Shown: piece by piece, positions 32,600 through 46,346 of the stretch | How positions within the stretch are numbered: position 1 is the stretch's first letter | Layout: each line of letters opens with the position of its first letter | From: Zygaena filipendulae | Taxonomy: Eukaryota > Arthropoda > Insecta > Lepidoptera > Zygaenidae | Direction: 5' to 3' | Assembly (NCBI GenBank): GCA_907165275.2 | Contig: OU015663.1 | Location: 4,662,501-4,726,500, forward strand | DNA: 64,000 nt | The notes under the pieces: model-generated | Databases searched by the model: none | Told to the model about the DNA's origin: nothing | The model's input: the letters and a program-made list of their open reading frames with translations, nothing else | Position numbers and translations under genes: made by a program

Positions 32600-33060
32600 A
32601 GTAGCTGTTCCCCGCGGTTTCACCCATGTTATTTTCGAAGATTCCGAGGGAATTCCGAGATAAAAGTACCCTATATTGTTTTCTGTACCCGTAATCACGG
32701 GTCATGTACAAAATTGTATGCAACCAATTGTATGCAATTGTATACCTACGTTAATTTCCCTTTTTCCATTCCGTTCAACTAAACGAATCAACTAGTTGAT
32801 CCGTTTGATACCCTCCGAGACACTTTCTTCCTAATCGGAACAACTAATATGATCTGTTAAATATATGGTCTTAACGAATCAACTTACAATGATTAATTTC
32901 GAAGTTCCCGCGGGAACTCAGGAATAAAAAGTACCCTATTAATAAAATTTCATGATGATCGGTTGACCCGACCCGTCTAAGCGTGAAAGTGTAACAGATA
33001 GACAGAATTAATTTGGCATTTATAATATTACTAGATGTGCCCCGCGGTTTCACCTGCGTG
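32600..33060 (-). repeat. Helitron-like repeat pieces
   Basis: At least two reverse-oriented tails (CCCCGCGGTTTCACCC at about 32611 and again at 33040) with GTTCCCGCGGGAACTC between them. The sequence matches the family at 35426-35636. Boundaries are not clean, so several truncated copies are likely. Confidence 0.55.
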
Positions 33061-33596
33061 AAACGTTTTTATACCTACAGCAACTTTTTTCCCGACATCC
33101 GATTTAAATGAAACAATTTAACAAGGCATATAAATGTTGCTCCAGGCTAAGCTTAATCTTACTGTGAAAACCGCATGGCAGTCCGTCCAGTAGATTCGGA
33201 GATTATAGCGACCAGACAGAAAAGAATTTTGAAACTTTTTGTGGTTGGTTACCCTTCTTTTATCGCCCCCTCTCAACTTTTGGTAAAAATATTCAATATA
33301 CAGAATCGCGGATTCTATTTTTTTTTTACCATAGTACCATTAGATTAGAAGGGATTATTCCTTGTACAAACAAGTCATTGAGGTGAGGTAAGCTGTTATA
33401 ATATATGCTGTTATTCCACTACATATTATACCTACTGGTAAAACAAAGTTCTCTGCCGCGTCTGTCTGTCTGTCTGTCTGTTCGTAATAAACTCAAAAAC
33501 TACTGAACGGATTTTCATGCGGTTTTTAACAAAAGATAGATTGATTCATGAGGAAGGTTTATACGTTATAATTTGTCAAGGTTTTGTATATATATT

Positions 33597-33922
33597 ATGT
33601 GCTATTTGACTCATTTTTTTTAGTCCGTCTTGTAGATTAATAAAAAATATTGGACACGTATTTTTTCTCTTTTTACGTAATCAAAAAATAACGGCGATAC
33701 ATTGAGTTGAAATTTCGCGTGACGTCACTAACCAGTGCAGTTTGTATGGCGGCTTGTAGCGGTAAGTGACGTCACAAGCTCCCACCCTAAACTTTAATGG
33801 CGTTATCTCTGTGTATTTTCATTTATTTAAAAAATAAAAAATACGTGCCTAATTATTTTTAATTTTCTAACTGACAGACTAATTACAATTTTGATTTTCA
33901 AAAGTCGTCAATATCCCTATAG
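33597..33922 (+). repeat. Dispersed repeat, family C (two TGACGTCA sites)
   Basis: About 325 bp. It runs from TTTAGTCCGTCTTGTAGATT through CGCGTGACGTCACTAACC and GCGGTAAGTGACGTCAC to CTGACAGACTAATTACAATT. The ends are imperfect inverted repeats (TAGTCCGT versus CAGACTAA). It carries two full cAMP-response-element palindromes. The closest relative is at 54704-55023. Confidence 0.75.
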
Positions 33923-34904
33923 GTTGAAATCCTTACTATTGTAAATTCGAATGTTTGTTAAGCTTTCACGCCTCAGTCGGCTTATTCTGTTGATTATTAA
34001 TATTTATGGCACTTATTTTCGTAGTATTTTTATAGCAATTATTACTCTATATTTTAAGTTTTGGTAAATGTATTTATATTTATGAATCTATTTATGTATG
34101 TATATAATTAATTTATGTGTATGTAGGTTTATGTTATATTCATTTATTTCCGCATAGACGCATGTATGTACTTACCGTAAGTCGCATCGCAACCGTAGTA
34201 GCACTTTTCAATCAGTTGGTGAATACGTTGTTGACGCATATTTAAAATTTACTTTATCATATTTTTGTAAATCTTTTGTATGTGTTGTTTGTATACGTGA
34301 AAGTAAATAATAATAAATAATAATAATAATAAATAAATCGACCAATTTGAAATTTTGCATACACGTTGTCAGGGGTACAGAAAACGACATAGGGTATTTT
34401 TTTGTTCCGGAATTCGCGCGGGCACTCCGAAATTAAAGCGGATGAAACTACAGGGAACAAACAGCTTTGTTAAGCTATCACGCCCCAACTGTACTCAATC
34501 AACCATCATTTGCATAGACGTCGTCAGGAGTACAAAGAAGAGTGCCATTTTTTACCCCGGAATTCCTGCAGAATCTCCGAAATTAACGCGGGTGAATCCG
34601 CGTGGTACAGGTAGTTCAGAATAGTATGGTTAAATATGTAAAAGTCATGTAAGTAACAAAGCAAAGGTAAGAGCTAGCAGAAAGACAAAGGGAAGGGAAA
34701 GGAAGGGAATAAATAGCTAACTGAGCATGAGACTCCTCCGCACGACACAGTGCGGCGTTTTGCGTGTTTGCGTGTTTTCGTCATACGGCGTTTTGTCGAT
34801 AACCCACGGACAAACTATCCAGGGAGACCCGGTGTCAACATTTTTATTTCAAGGACAAATTATTACAGCCAAAACTCACAACAACAAGTTCAGTTACAGA
34901 TAAA

Positions 34905-35136
34905 TGGACGCCGATAAGCAATAACATGTTAACCCACAAAATTAAGTTATTGAAACAGAAAACTTTATTGAGAGTTATGGAACGATTTTTAATGTGTTTA
35001 CCTTACTACATTGCTTAAATACCAACAAAATGTTGAACATAAAAACATGTTGACAAAAAATGGCGCTATAATTTTAAAACACGATTTACTCAAAATTTCT
35101 CCCTTGTACCAACACACTATTGGTTATCTATGTCCA
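34905..35136 (+). repeat. Inverted-repeat element, family B
   Basis: It has ends TGGACGCCGATAAGCAATAA and TTGGTTATCTATGTCCA, with the shared interior AATGGCGCTATAATTTTAAA and GATTTACTCAAAATTTCTCC. Related to the elements at 9314, 47003 and 60726. Confidence 0.8.
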
Positions 35137-35425
35137 AATACGTTTAGGACTTACTTACCTACATTTTTAAATTTACTTTAAAAAAAATATTATTATAATT
35201 ACAGACTAATAGACATTGGAAGTTTATTTCTATTCCTCTAAAAATAAGCAATCTCTTTCAACGACCTCTAAAAAAACGAATAGAAATTAATTGTTCAGAT
35301 TATGTCTGGATAACTAATAAAATAACATAAAAAAAACCTATTAATTACTTTAACCAATATCAATATTGATCTACATATAAATTGAGATCTTAAGCGTCTC
35401 TTCGGCGTATTTAATATCGATTAAA

Positions 35426-35636
35426 TCCTACTAATATTATAAACGCGAAAGTATGTATGGATGGATGGATGGATGGATGTTTGTTACTCTTTCACGCAAA
35501 AACTACTGGATGGATTTAAATGAAATTATACAATAATATAGTTTATACATCAGATTAACACATAGGGTACTTTTTATCCCGGAATTCCCGCGGGAACTCT
35601 GAAATTAAAGCGGGTGAAACCGCGGGGCACTACTAG
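35426..35636 (+). mobile_element. Helitron-like non-autonomous unit
   Basis: 211 bp from A|TCCTACTAATATTATAAACG to GGGGCACTACTAG|T. It contains an ATGG microsatellite near the 5' end and GGAATTCCCGCGGGAACTCT internally. It has no coding content and is the best-preserved copy in the window. Confidence 0.75.
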
Positions 35637-36551
35637 TTGTTAGTATATTCTTAAAACGAGTTACTACATAATGTTCTCATTTCTTAGTTCTTAGGTTCAA
35701 ACTAGGTATAGCAAATTAATCAAAATTAAACAAAACTGTGATTGGGAAACCAATCTCAATTTCAGAGGATAGTATAGATATGTATTTAATTTGAGTTTTG
35801 ACGAATTAGGCATAAATTAAGCTGTACACTAGTAAAATGCTAAAACCATTTCCCTAATTATATTAAACAATCTATTATCATTAGCCAAGTGACGTGAAGA
35901 AAGTACTGATAGAGGCACTCCCATTACTTAGATTAATTTGGAGATTGACCTTCATTCATTACCAAATTGGGTTACTTTATCTCTAGCTATCTACTACTAA
36001 TTTTATAGACGAAGTTATAGTATACACACCTGGGCCACACCAGACTTAGCAAATTAACAAAAACGTCATATCTACTTTCAATACAAGTGTTCGTACGTAA
36101 TTATACTGAACCAATTTTTTTTTTAAACAACTTGTCTTTACAAGTTGTTTACCCGCGTCAATTTCAGAATTCCCTCAGGACCTCTTTGTATCGGTATGAA
36201 AGTACCCCTTAATTCTAAGGCGTTAAGTAACTAACCAAAGACATTATAAGAGAATAGACGAACAATACAAACTTTTACTATGCAATCCACGTCAAACAAT
36301 TTTTGCGGGGGGGATGATCAAAATAAAAAACCAATCACATCGTTGCGACGCAATCAAACACCAGTCATACCACAAAGTACATTTCAAATAGCCAATCACA
36401 TCGCTTTCCGTCAAGTGGTAGTAGGTATAGACAATAGTCTCTGCAACCCAACGGCATTTTGTTAGCATAAGATCATTTGACCGCTGCGTGGTTCAAGGGG
36501 AAAGCTTAGCGGCCGAGCGTATTGTCAATCTATTCCCTTTCAATATCTTTG

Positions 36552-36607
36552 TAACTAACCAAATAACTGTTCCCCGCGATTCCGGGGAACAGTTATTTGG
36601 TTAGTTA
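36552..36607. repeat. Perfect 25-bp hairpin
   Basis: Arms 36552-36576 (TAACTAACCAAATAACTG then TTCCCCG) and 36583-36607 are exact inverse complements around a 6-base loop. The inner part resembles the GTTCCCCGCG end of Helitron-like units, so it may be an end-to-end junction of two copies. Confidence 0.85.
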
Positions 36608-36609
36608 GC

Positions 36610-39600
36610 AGTGTTCCGAAATCCGTGAGCATTTCGGAACACTCTCAGGAACTTTTTATTACAAAGTATACTCTTTTACTGAAAGATCTTCTAGCTTCTT
36701 ATCAGTGAAAGAATTTGTAATATAGATTCATTCGTTCTCTGGAGATGACTGCTTGAACAAGAAACACACTTTTTACCTTTTCTTACAATATTATCAGATT
36801 GGAAAATAAAATTGAAGTTGATTTACTAGTAGTAATTTAGCTACAAAATGTACGGCGTTCGCTCACGCCTACGAAACGGATTCAATATTGGAAATTTGCA
36901 ATAAATCAACGATAAAGTCAACCATAATGCAAAATGTGTCACCGCGTCGGTGCAGTTCAATTAATATTATAACGTAGTAGCGCAATATGTTGATAGTATG
37001 TGTAAATAGTAAATACCTACTAAGAGAGATATCAGATACTCAAGTTAGCAACTTAGGGGAGAACACTGCGGAAAATTCCTCGAAACGTACATAAGTATAT
37101 AACATAATATTTTTTTCTTCGGTAGGGTGAGGACTCTTATTCAGGGGTGGATGTTAATGTAGTTCCAAAAGACTGAAAACAACTACGACGAATCGATATC
37201 AGCTACAGACAATCGAAGACATTTTGGCAACAAAAAATAACCCCATTAGGTATATGCTTTACATTGACCGTCCATTCTCGAATATTGTCATAAATTCGAG
37301 CAGTTTTATCATAAAAAGATTTGGAAGACAGTCAAAATTGTTCGCACACTTATCATGTTAAGTGAGAGTCGGACGTGTGGACCAGAAATTGGTAACAAAT
37401 TGGCGCCAGTGATTCTGGTACTGTAGGACTTATGTAACGTTGGTAACGACCCGTCGCGATCGATGCTGACCCCTTTACCGACCGATGCACCGCGCCGTCC
37501 TGCACCGAGCTACTGCCCGGGAAAAACCCGCCAAGGCTCCTTATCGGATCGCTAGGATAATGTCTATTCAACCATAAAATAAATAGGAATTTTAACTCTT
37601 CTAGTTCAGCGCTCTTGCTAACTGAAATTAGGAAATTGCAGTGAAGACATAGAGACGTGCAAGCTTGACAGGATCGATGAAGCAACTTTAGAATTGCAAA
37701 TTAATTAATAAAGAATGCTCGCTGGTAAAATTGAGACGACAGTTTCGTTATTGCCATTTGACTATTGAACCCCAAAATAATAGGTTAACACTAGTGCATT
37801 TAGCAACTGTTAGTTTTAGTGGTGAACACTGTGAACACAATAGTATTATATATAAGGAGGTGGACACTAGGAATAAACCTTTTTTTATTTATAAATTACG
37901 CTATTGTTAATTTGCTATTATCTTTCTTGAATGAATTTTACTAAGTACAAATAATTACGTAACGAAAATATTCAATAGCATTACAGATTAAACGACTTAA
38001 AATGATTAAATGAAATGATAAAAGTGCTAATGATCTTTCTATTTATAACAACTATCATTATGAAGTGTCATAGTGGAGGGATATCTAAACGCTATTATCT
38101 CAATCGTTAGGAATAGCTGATGGCTGCATGTCACGAACTCTAGCACAAGGGCCACAGATACACAAGAGAAAATAAGGTAAGTTCATAAAATTGGATGACA
38201 TGGAAACGCAAGAAAAACCCAGTGAAAGGATTTACTCAGTCAAGAAGCTAATAATTCTCAAAGCATTTTTTATAAGAAACTAGCTGTGCCCCGCGGTTTC
38301 ACCCGCAGGTTCCTGCAGGAACTCCAAAGTAGCCTAATTTACTCCTTATAACTCAAGCTAATTACCCTTAAATCCCGTCAAAATTGGTCCAACTGTTTCG
38401 GAGATTCACCCGCGTGAGTTTCGCAGTTCCCGCAAGATCTCTTTATATCAGGAACCTTTGCGGACGCAGGCAGAATAACCCGCCAAAGTTTTATCACAAT
38501 CAGACCAATGGTTTGGAAACGCATAGAGGACAAACATACAAACATTCATTTTTATTTATAAAGATTATAATAGTTTTTTTAACAGCTATTTGCTTGGGCC
38601 TCTCTTGAAACCGACTAAACGATCCACTTGGAATCGGCTCAATTGAGTTCGAGTTACGTATTGAGGGACTACTTGGGTTGTCTGTTCTATATTATATCTG
38701 TGATGAAGGCTGATATCGGTTTATGATAAGCGTACAGTAAACCTTGGAGATATTGATCACCCTGTATTGAAATCTTTTTGCTCAAGCAATAACCATTATT
38801 AATACAGCTTTAACTATATCATAGCGTTCTGCGCTATATCATAATGTTTAGGTACATTTTACTTATTGTTTCTTGCAGCATCGCTTGCGTTTATTTTGAG
38901 ATTCCCTCGAGAACTCTGTTCCGGACTAAAAAATATCCTCTGTGTCAATCAAAGCTCGACACAGACCATCTGTGTGCCCATAAGTATTTTACCCGTAGAT
39001 AAAAGTTAGATTTTTATGAAAGTCCTTATACTTATACCACTTAATCTTTATATTATGGAACTATGTAGGTATTCTGCTTTTTGGTAATGAAAAAAAGCAC
39101 ATTCAAACATTATGCTGCTTGTCCGATAAATGGGATTTGATAACTGATAATAGGTATTATAATATAAATTTTGAGACACACTAGCTAGAGCATCAGAATA
39201 TGGTATTATATACTTTATAATATCTGGGTCACCAAGCTTCGCTCGTTGTGTATAGCGCCATCTGTTCTTACGTAGAAAAACAAACACTAATTTTTCATTG
39301 CCTGAAAGTACGGATAAAACGACGTTTTCTGAAAATGAAACCTAGCTATATCGATTAATCGCCCCCGAAACCCCTTGCATACCCAATTTCATGAAAATCG
39401 TTGAAGCCGTTTCCGGGAATCAGATTATATATATACAAGATTTGCTCGTTTAAAGATAGGTATGTTTTACCAGCTCTACGAGTATGTCTCGTCAGCTCTA
39501 CGCAGAAAATGCACGGCGCGCGGCGTAGCAATCGTAGCAAATAACTCTCTACAAAATATGATCGTGGCTGTAGCTACGTGAAATTGGAATTTCCGTCAAA

Positions 39601-42600
39601 GCCACTGGATTATTTGAAAAGAGTCGCAACATAACGACATCAAAATATTACTATACAGACATTCACTATACTTTATATTATTGGACACATATCGATGTCG
39701 ATAGCTATAGATAGATACATCGATTCAAAAATACACAAAAATATTTCTTCAAATTGGATCACATGATTTTAAATGTCTTCATGTAACATCGCTGCATTGA
39801 GCATTTTTTTTTTATAAATGATTTTCTAAACGTTAGCATAATAATGAACGGATTTCGGATAAGTATCTAGATATGTATCCGAAAAATAACAAAGTTAAGG
39901 TTTTCTATATCATATCGATCGGCATTATCCGTGTGCACACAATGTTAAGTGATTCAATCTAGCTCTATTATTTTCATGTGGTACCTACTTACTTGGAAAA
40001 GAAATTAGGTATTAAATGGATCATATTTGATAAGGGGATATAATATGTGGAAAAAACATCCAAATGAATCCCCTAGTCTAGTGGATCCAAATAGACGGAG
40101 GCTTATTTTTGCAAACGATATATTTTGTGCCGTCATTATATTGTTCAGAACCTATATAAGCATAATATTTTATTGTTTTCCGCGTTACAGAGCAAAAGTA
40201 AGATAAACATTTTAGTGTAACATTTTTTCACCTCTATTTCGCTGGTATCCCTTTTACGGGTTTCTGCGTCATCGGATCTTGTTTATGTAGCTAACACAAA
40301 ACGTGTGTTAGAGAAACGTGAGCTTTGTTTATTAATATCACCTTACTTACCTTGTTTATTAATGTCACATAAGTATTTACTTTATTTACGGAAACGTAGA
40401 CAAATATACTACATCTTGCAGTAAATAAAGTTTCAATATCTCTGGATAATACTAGATAATAATACTAATAGAACTATATATATATATACAATACAATAAT
40501 ATAATATTTACAATCTTTTCTGTTTGTAATGTCAGTCTGATTTTTACTAAATGCATAATATTAAAGTATGTATAATGTATGTGTAACGGTACTTATAAAA
40601 CACAATTCCTAAAATTTTTATCGATCTGTCTAGTGTCTGTTTGTTCCGCCTAATCTCCGAAACGGTTAGAGAGAATTTGAAGGAACTTTCACTGACAGAT
40701 AGCAGATGTTGTAAGTAGTAACTAACTACAACAGAGTTCCTGCAAGAATTCCGAAACTTATGCGGGTGAGACCGCAGGGCACAGCTAGTAACTGAGTGTA
40801 GTAGAGAAGAACAAGTAACCACTAATCCTCATAATATCATGCAAGAAAAAAATTTACCTAACGCGCCAGATCAAAACCGCTTTCAAGCGGTAAGATGTTC
40901 CCAAAATTGGTACAAAACCCAAGCTAGCAAGTAGGTAACCAAGACACGTAGTTGCCACCCACGGCGAGTGCCACGACTTTATGAGGACACGCTCTCAATC
41001 CCGACATCCTGCGGGAGTTGCGACCACAGAGAAAAGAAAATATTAACCTCAGAGGCAATGTGGGCGGGGCCGTGATCGGCGCGCCACGGTTGCAAAGAAA
41101 GTACCTACGAGCAAATGCTCATACTTTCCTGAAATTCTTTGCTGGCCGCCCAAATTTATTTTCTACATTATCCCACGCACTGTCAGTGGTAAAAGTAACT
41201 AAGTAAACAGCACAGACGTAAATATCTACCTGACCAAACCTTTAATAAATTACGTCACGTCAAATATTATAGGTAATATTCATGTACAAAACGAATATAT
41301 TAGCTTAGTGTGCGAAAATCAGCCGACGACATGGGTATTTATCTTTTTGTATAGTCGATTCATCTTCTATCTGTTCTGTGGCAGCGACCACTTGCGCGCA
41401 CCGGCCGCGGCCGCGTCACGCAGCAAGCAGTTGAGGCAACCGGGCGGGCAGCCGCAGACGATTTGTCAGACGACTGCCACTAAGATATATGGCCGTCGCA
41501 ACTTTAACACTGTTTGCCTACGTGATTCACACAACGAATTACAAAGATCCGAATTGAGATTGCACTGTAAATTAAAGAAGTTTTAATGTGACTTCTAGTT
41601 TTTGATGTTCCGAAACTCAAAAGAAAGGAAACTGAACCCGTAACTTAACTATCAGTTTGTGTGTTGCAACCTTATTATATAGAATGTCTTTGGTCGCAAG
41701 TCGCAACCATTGTATCCCTTAGTCGAAACCGAAACTTAAATCATATTTTTTTGTGCATCGAGCAGTCACCATGTACCAGCTGAAAAAGACTAGGTTCTAC
41801 AAATCCTTACACAAAAATATTATATTCAGAAATCTGTCATTTTGAATCGGTCTAGTTTTTCTTTAGTCCCTTCCAAAGATAATATTATTACCACTACGTG
41901 GTCCCTTCTAAATCTAGGTATACAAATAAACGTAGAACAAAAATTAAATTTTAAAAAGCGTATATCTTGGGTTTAAGTTACTACTTTCTCAGTACATCAA
42001 AGAGTTCTTCACGCGAGCACTTAACAGAACCGATAAATTCATTTAAAAAAATCCAATTATATTAATACATATAATATCATTGAAAAAATCTATCGAAACC
42101 TACGGTGTTCCATTTACTGCCCTTTCAATTCTCATACATCATCCGTACATGGTCGTATCAAAGTTGTACAATGACGGGATGGGTGTGTATGCCCACCCAA
42201 GGTAAGGTCGAAGTCACAATATTACGTGTACCTATTCAGATTTCAGGTACTCAGTATAAATTATTGTGTTTGGCCTTGATTATAGCTTCACATTCATTCA
42301 TCAATAAATATTTGAAAATCGGAAAGAGAAACGGAGTATTTTTTTGGATTTAAATAGAAATATTACTAACGACAGTTTCATAACATTTTCAATAAAATAA
42401 GAATGTTTAATGAAATATTACGAACCGACGGACGAATATGTTTTGGCGGGCGGGAACTGCTAGAAAAGAAGGTTATAAGAATTCCCGTCGGCGCATTCCC
42501 GTCGCGACAGTGAGTGCGAATTCAATTATCTAGTATTATTTAGCGAAAGGGACGCATTCTAATATATCTTTTTCTGAATTCCCGATACGACGATAGCGCT

Positions 42601-45080
42601 AATAAATTAAAGAATTCGTTACTTCTTTAGACTGGTCGACTCAGCTCTGATATTATAAGTGGAAATATACATATTTAAGTTGAGAAAATGGTTCGGTACA
42701 GGGGAGTTACCAGATATACCTCTCCAATCTGACTCTGAGTATGATGAGTCTCAAATCTAGCTTCTTACGAAATTTGAAGACACAAAAGAATAAGAGATGG
42801 ATATTGCAGTGGAGTTGTATTTGGTGGACATTCTGCGTACGGATGTGTTGGTAACCTTGAACGAGATAAGTGCGTCTTGGAGCGCGTGCTGTGCCGTGTC
42901 CTTTGCCAACAAATGCGGATGCTCTCAATTGGTGCTACGGTCGATATCGAACCGCGCTAAACAACGCGCAAGGCTGCGCACAGACAGCACTTCATTGTTT
43001 ATAACATTTGCAAGAAAAATAAGTACATTAATAAAATTCTATCTTCTTCAGATACAAAGTATCATTTTACGTAATAAATCCCGAAGCTGACAAATAAATG
43101 CAATAATATTGTTTTAGCTAATACCAACCTCCGAACAAATGTGTCCAATCCTTTAAGTAGACCATTAGTTTAATAGTATTGTTTTATAATAATATACGTA
43201 GGTCCATAAGTTAGTCAATGTGTATAGCAAATAGGCAATTACATAGCAGTCAATTAACTGCTTTTTTGCATTATTTGCGGAACATGCGCAAGCGATTACT
43301 GTGGCCCCGACATTAGGCGCCAAAAAGGAACATCCCAGGATTTTTAATGAGTAGGTTGCCCTTTTCAGGGTGCAGGGTGTAGTGCTACATAACCACTGCT
43401 CCAGGGCGGCGGATTTTCCCTGGGTCAAAAAAGGACTAATGTAGCTAAAACCTCACTTTGGGGTTGAGGATGCTTTATCAAGCTAGATGTAATCCAACAA
43501 TCACAAGCTGTGGTCCAACTCGGTCGTACGGCGTGTTCAGTACATCAATGCGTTCAGGAGACTACAGAGGTTATCACGGTTTTGTAGCGGGTCCAAAATA
43601 TTTGCAGAGGCGCATACAAATGATTTCTACGACATTATCAGAAATTGGAGGGCCTCGCTGCTAAATCAGCTCTGATGGAACACCAACAGTGTTCAAAGCG
43701 CGTTGGCCGAGCGGTAGGACTTGGCAACAGTATGGAGGGCATGCCAGCTCCGCGTCATTTTTAAATGACATATGATTGTGTTATGAGTGTAAAATAATTG
43801 ATCTATTTTCTGGCAAACCCTATTGTCAAACTCGATTTCCTGCAGGGCCATCGTGACTCCACACGCAAAATAGGTGCTAAGCGTCAAATTGCGCAAAACC
43901 AACCAGTCTACATTTTTTACAGATAGAAATAGAGAAGCATGATTAAATTCTGATCAAACAAATTATATAGAATCTCACTGTGTTGGTCAGTTTTCAAAGA
44001 AACTCTTAAAAGCTGGTAGCAGACTGTTTAATAATTACCGAAAGGCTGAATGCAGCATTGCATTTAAATTTTTAGGGTTCCATACCCAAAGAGTAAAACG
44101 GGAAACTATTACTAAGACTTCACTGTCCGTCTGTCACCAGGCTGTATCTCATGAACCGTTATGGTTAGACAGTTGAAATTTTCACAGATGATGTATTTCT
44201 GTTGCCGCTATAATAACAAATACTAAAAAACAGAATAAAATAATTTTTTAAGGGGGCTCCTATACCACAAATGTGAATTTTTTGCAACTTTTCAGGTTCA
44301 ACTCGCACATGGACGATTTCTTTATTACACTTTTATTTATGTGAACCTTTTACTGCATTGAACTGCAGTGAATTTTAAAATAATGAAACCATAAGATATT
44401 ATATTAAAAAATACTACCTTTAGTGGAAATAGCAATATTACAAGTATTAGAAAAGTATTGAAAGTAGTTCCACTATTTAGATACCTAATATCTAAAATAA
44501 AAAATATTTTAAATTCCTATTTGTCAATCTGACCAATCAAATCTCACAAAAATTACTACTCTTATATTTTTGTATGTCTGCGTGTTTGTAAGCATATCAG
44601 ACAAAAATTAAATAGAATTGAACTGAATAGAAGACCCAAGTAAATCAAAAAGACATCACCTATTTAATATTATGCATGTATAAATAAACTAGGTATTGCA
44701 AAAGTAAACATTTACTAAACAAATCCAAACCCGGCGCGCCTGTGTGAATTGTGGTTCGTGCACTCTTGCAAGTTTTTATCAATTAAAAGTATTAAACGGC
44801 AATTTACAAAAAAAATTATACGGTTGGTCCAAAATTTTTAAAGATTGTAATATTATTGTACTTCACGCATATATAAAAGAAAACTATCTAAAATTATGTT
44901 TTATTTCAGGAAAACCCGTTGGCCACTGGCCAGGGCGTGGTCTACTCAGCATTAATAAACCAGAAACTTAGGATTTTAGACCCAAAAAAAGTTGTCTTAT
45001 TAATAACAGTAAATCTGTTAATGGCTCCAAATAAACCTAAACAGATCTGAAGAGTATAAAAATAAATTTCTTGTAAAATA
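36610..45080. other. Intergenic DNA with scattered repeats
   Basis: No gene recognised. Helitron-like pieces lie at about 38280-38565 (minus, starting CTAGCTGTGCCCCGCGG) and 40600-40788 (plus, ending CAGCTAG|T). A GC-richer patch is near 37430-37520 and a CG-rich tract near 41395-41460. The rest is AT-rich. Confidence 0.6.
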
Positions 45081-45109
45081 CTCACGTCAAGAGACTCCTT
45101 AGACGCCAT
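44942..45109 (-). CDS. Candidate small ORF, 55 codons, unknown
   Basis: The frame opens with ATGGCGTCTAAGGAGTCT in a good context (AAAGATGG) and ends TAG at 44942-44944. It begins MASKESLD, and the C-terminal half is hydrophobic (ICLGLFGAINRF). A minus-strand AATAAA follows at about 44900-44905. A donor-like GTGAGT follows the eighth codon, so ATG to that site could instead be the first exon of a longer gene. A nearer acceptor would imply a 39-nt intron, too short. I do not recognise the protein. Confidence 0.3.
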   Translation of the reverse strand: MASKESLDVSILQEIYFYTLQICLGLFGAINRFTVINKTTFFGSKILSFWFINAE

Positions 45110-45277
45110 CTTTTACGAACCACAAACGTCAAGTGTCAACTGTCAACTCAACTGTCTCAACTGCTAGAAGCAACAGCACATTATTTTGACGTTGAAGAAA
45201 TTCGATCGATATAATTTCTTTTAATTTTAATCCGAAATCAGATTATTCCGATTATTAGGGGATCACGAACTTTTTAA

Positions 45278-45560
45278 CCGACTTCAAAAAGGAGAAGGTT
45301 CTCAGTTCGACGCGTATTTTTTTTATGTTTGTTACCTCATAACTTCCGACTGGGTGAACCGATTTTGATGATTCTTTTTATTCGAAAGTTAGTGCTTCCC
45401 ATTTGGTCCCATTGTCATGAAATCAGGATCTAATGATGTGATCTTAGAGAAATCGAGGAAACTCTCCAAATATTATAGAAACATTATTTCTAGCGATTTG
45501 GGTATTTTTTAATAGTAAATTGTCCATTTTCTTTCGACAATGACTAATTTCCGAAAAAAA
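45278..45560 (+). repeat. Dispersed repeat with ACCGACTTC end
   Basis: It starts AACCGACTTCAAAAAGGAGA and continues with CCGACTGGGTGAACCGATTT. The same material appears in reverse and duplicated at 51398-52037. No coding capacity. Confidence 0.6.
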
Positions 45561-45562
45561 AA

Positions 45563-46346
45563 AAACCGACTTCAAAAAATACAAAAATGCCCTACACTAA
45601 AAAGATAAAAATCATAAAAATAACAAAATAATTATTTGCTGTTACTTCTGTCCGTGCGTGAAAACGGGCTGCCAACTGAAACTAGCGCTGGGTGTATCTA
45701 CCTGCACCTAGCTAATGCTGAGTTGGTGTCTCTTTCGGCAGAGCATACAAGATAACTTGGGTTTAGATTAGGTACTTCTTTAATGTTTGTTTATTATTCT
45801 TGTGTGTTGTGCAGAAATAAATTTTATTCTGTTCTATTCTATTAAATCCAAAAGACAAGAAACACGTAAATGGTTTGTGCTACCACTGATCGATTTGAAG
45901 TCGGTGATAACCAAAGAGTATACATATAACCACTACGGCGACAACTGACCAGCCAAATAGCCAGTGGGTCTCAGAAGAATAACTAGCAGTGGGTAGATGT
46001 AAAACGTAGTGATTATAATATGATCTTTGGGTAGATGGGCTAAGTCCAACAATACATCTATTAAAATTATGGTTAGGTACTGATACTCAGAAGAATAACT
46101 AAAGTACTGATATAAATTATGACGCCTATCAGGGGTTGTGGTGGCGCGGGGAACAACGTAGTGATTACCTTCTCTCTAGTCAACTCCCGCCACGAGCACA
46201 CAAGCGGGCTTGGCACCGAATTCAAACCGATCAGTGGTTGCACAAACCAATAACAATATTACGTGTTTTAGATTAAATTGGTATTTTGTTATTTTTATCT
46301 CTTCAGAGTTCAGTGTGGGGCATTTTAGTGTTTTTTGAAGTCGGTT
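45563..46346. repeat. Inverted-repeat element, family D, long copy
   Basis: The left end is AAAACCGACTTC with AAATAACAAAATAATTATTT; the right end is its inverse (GGTATTTTGTTATTTTTATC and TTTTGAAGTCGGTTTT). Inner blocks TTTGTGCTACCACTGATCGA and GATCAGTGGTTGCACAAACC are also inverted. It is a larger relative of 50811-51164. Confidence 0.65.

Noticed and set aside
37353..37685. 110-codon minus-strand frame in intergenic DNA
   Set aside because: No family resemblance and a low-complexity serine-rich composition; nothing supports expression.
43700..43730. tRNA-like A box (TTGGCCGAGCGG)
   Set aside because: No B box at the right distance and no acceptor stem; chance match or repeat fragment.
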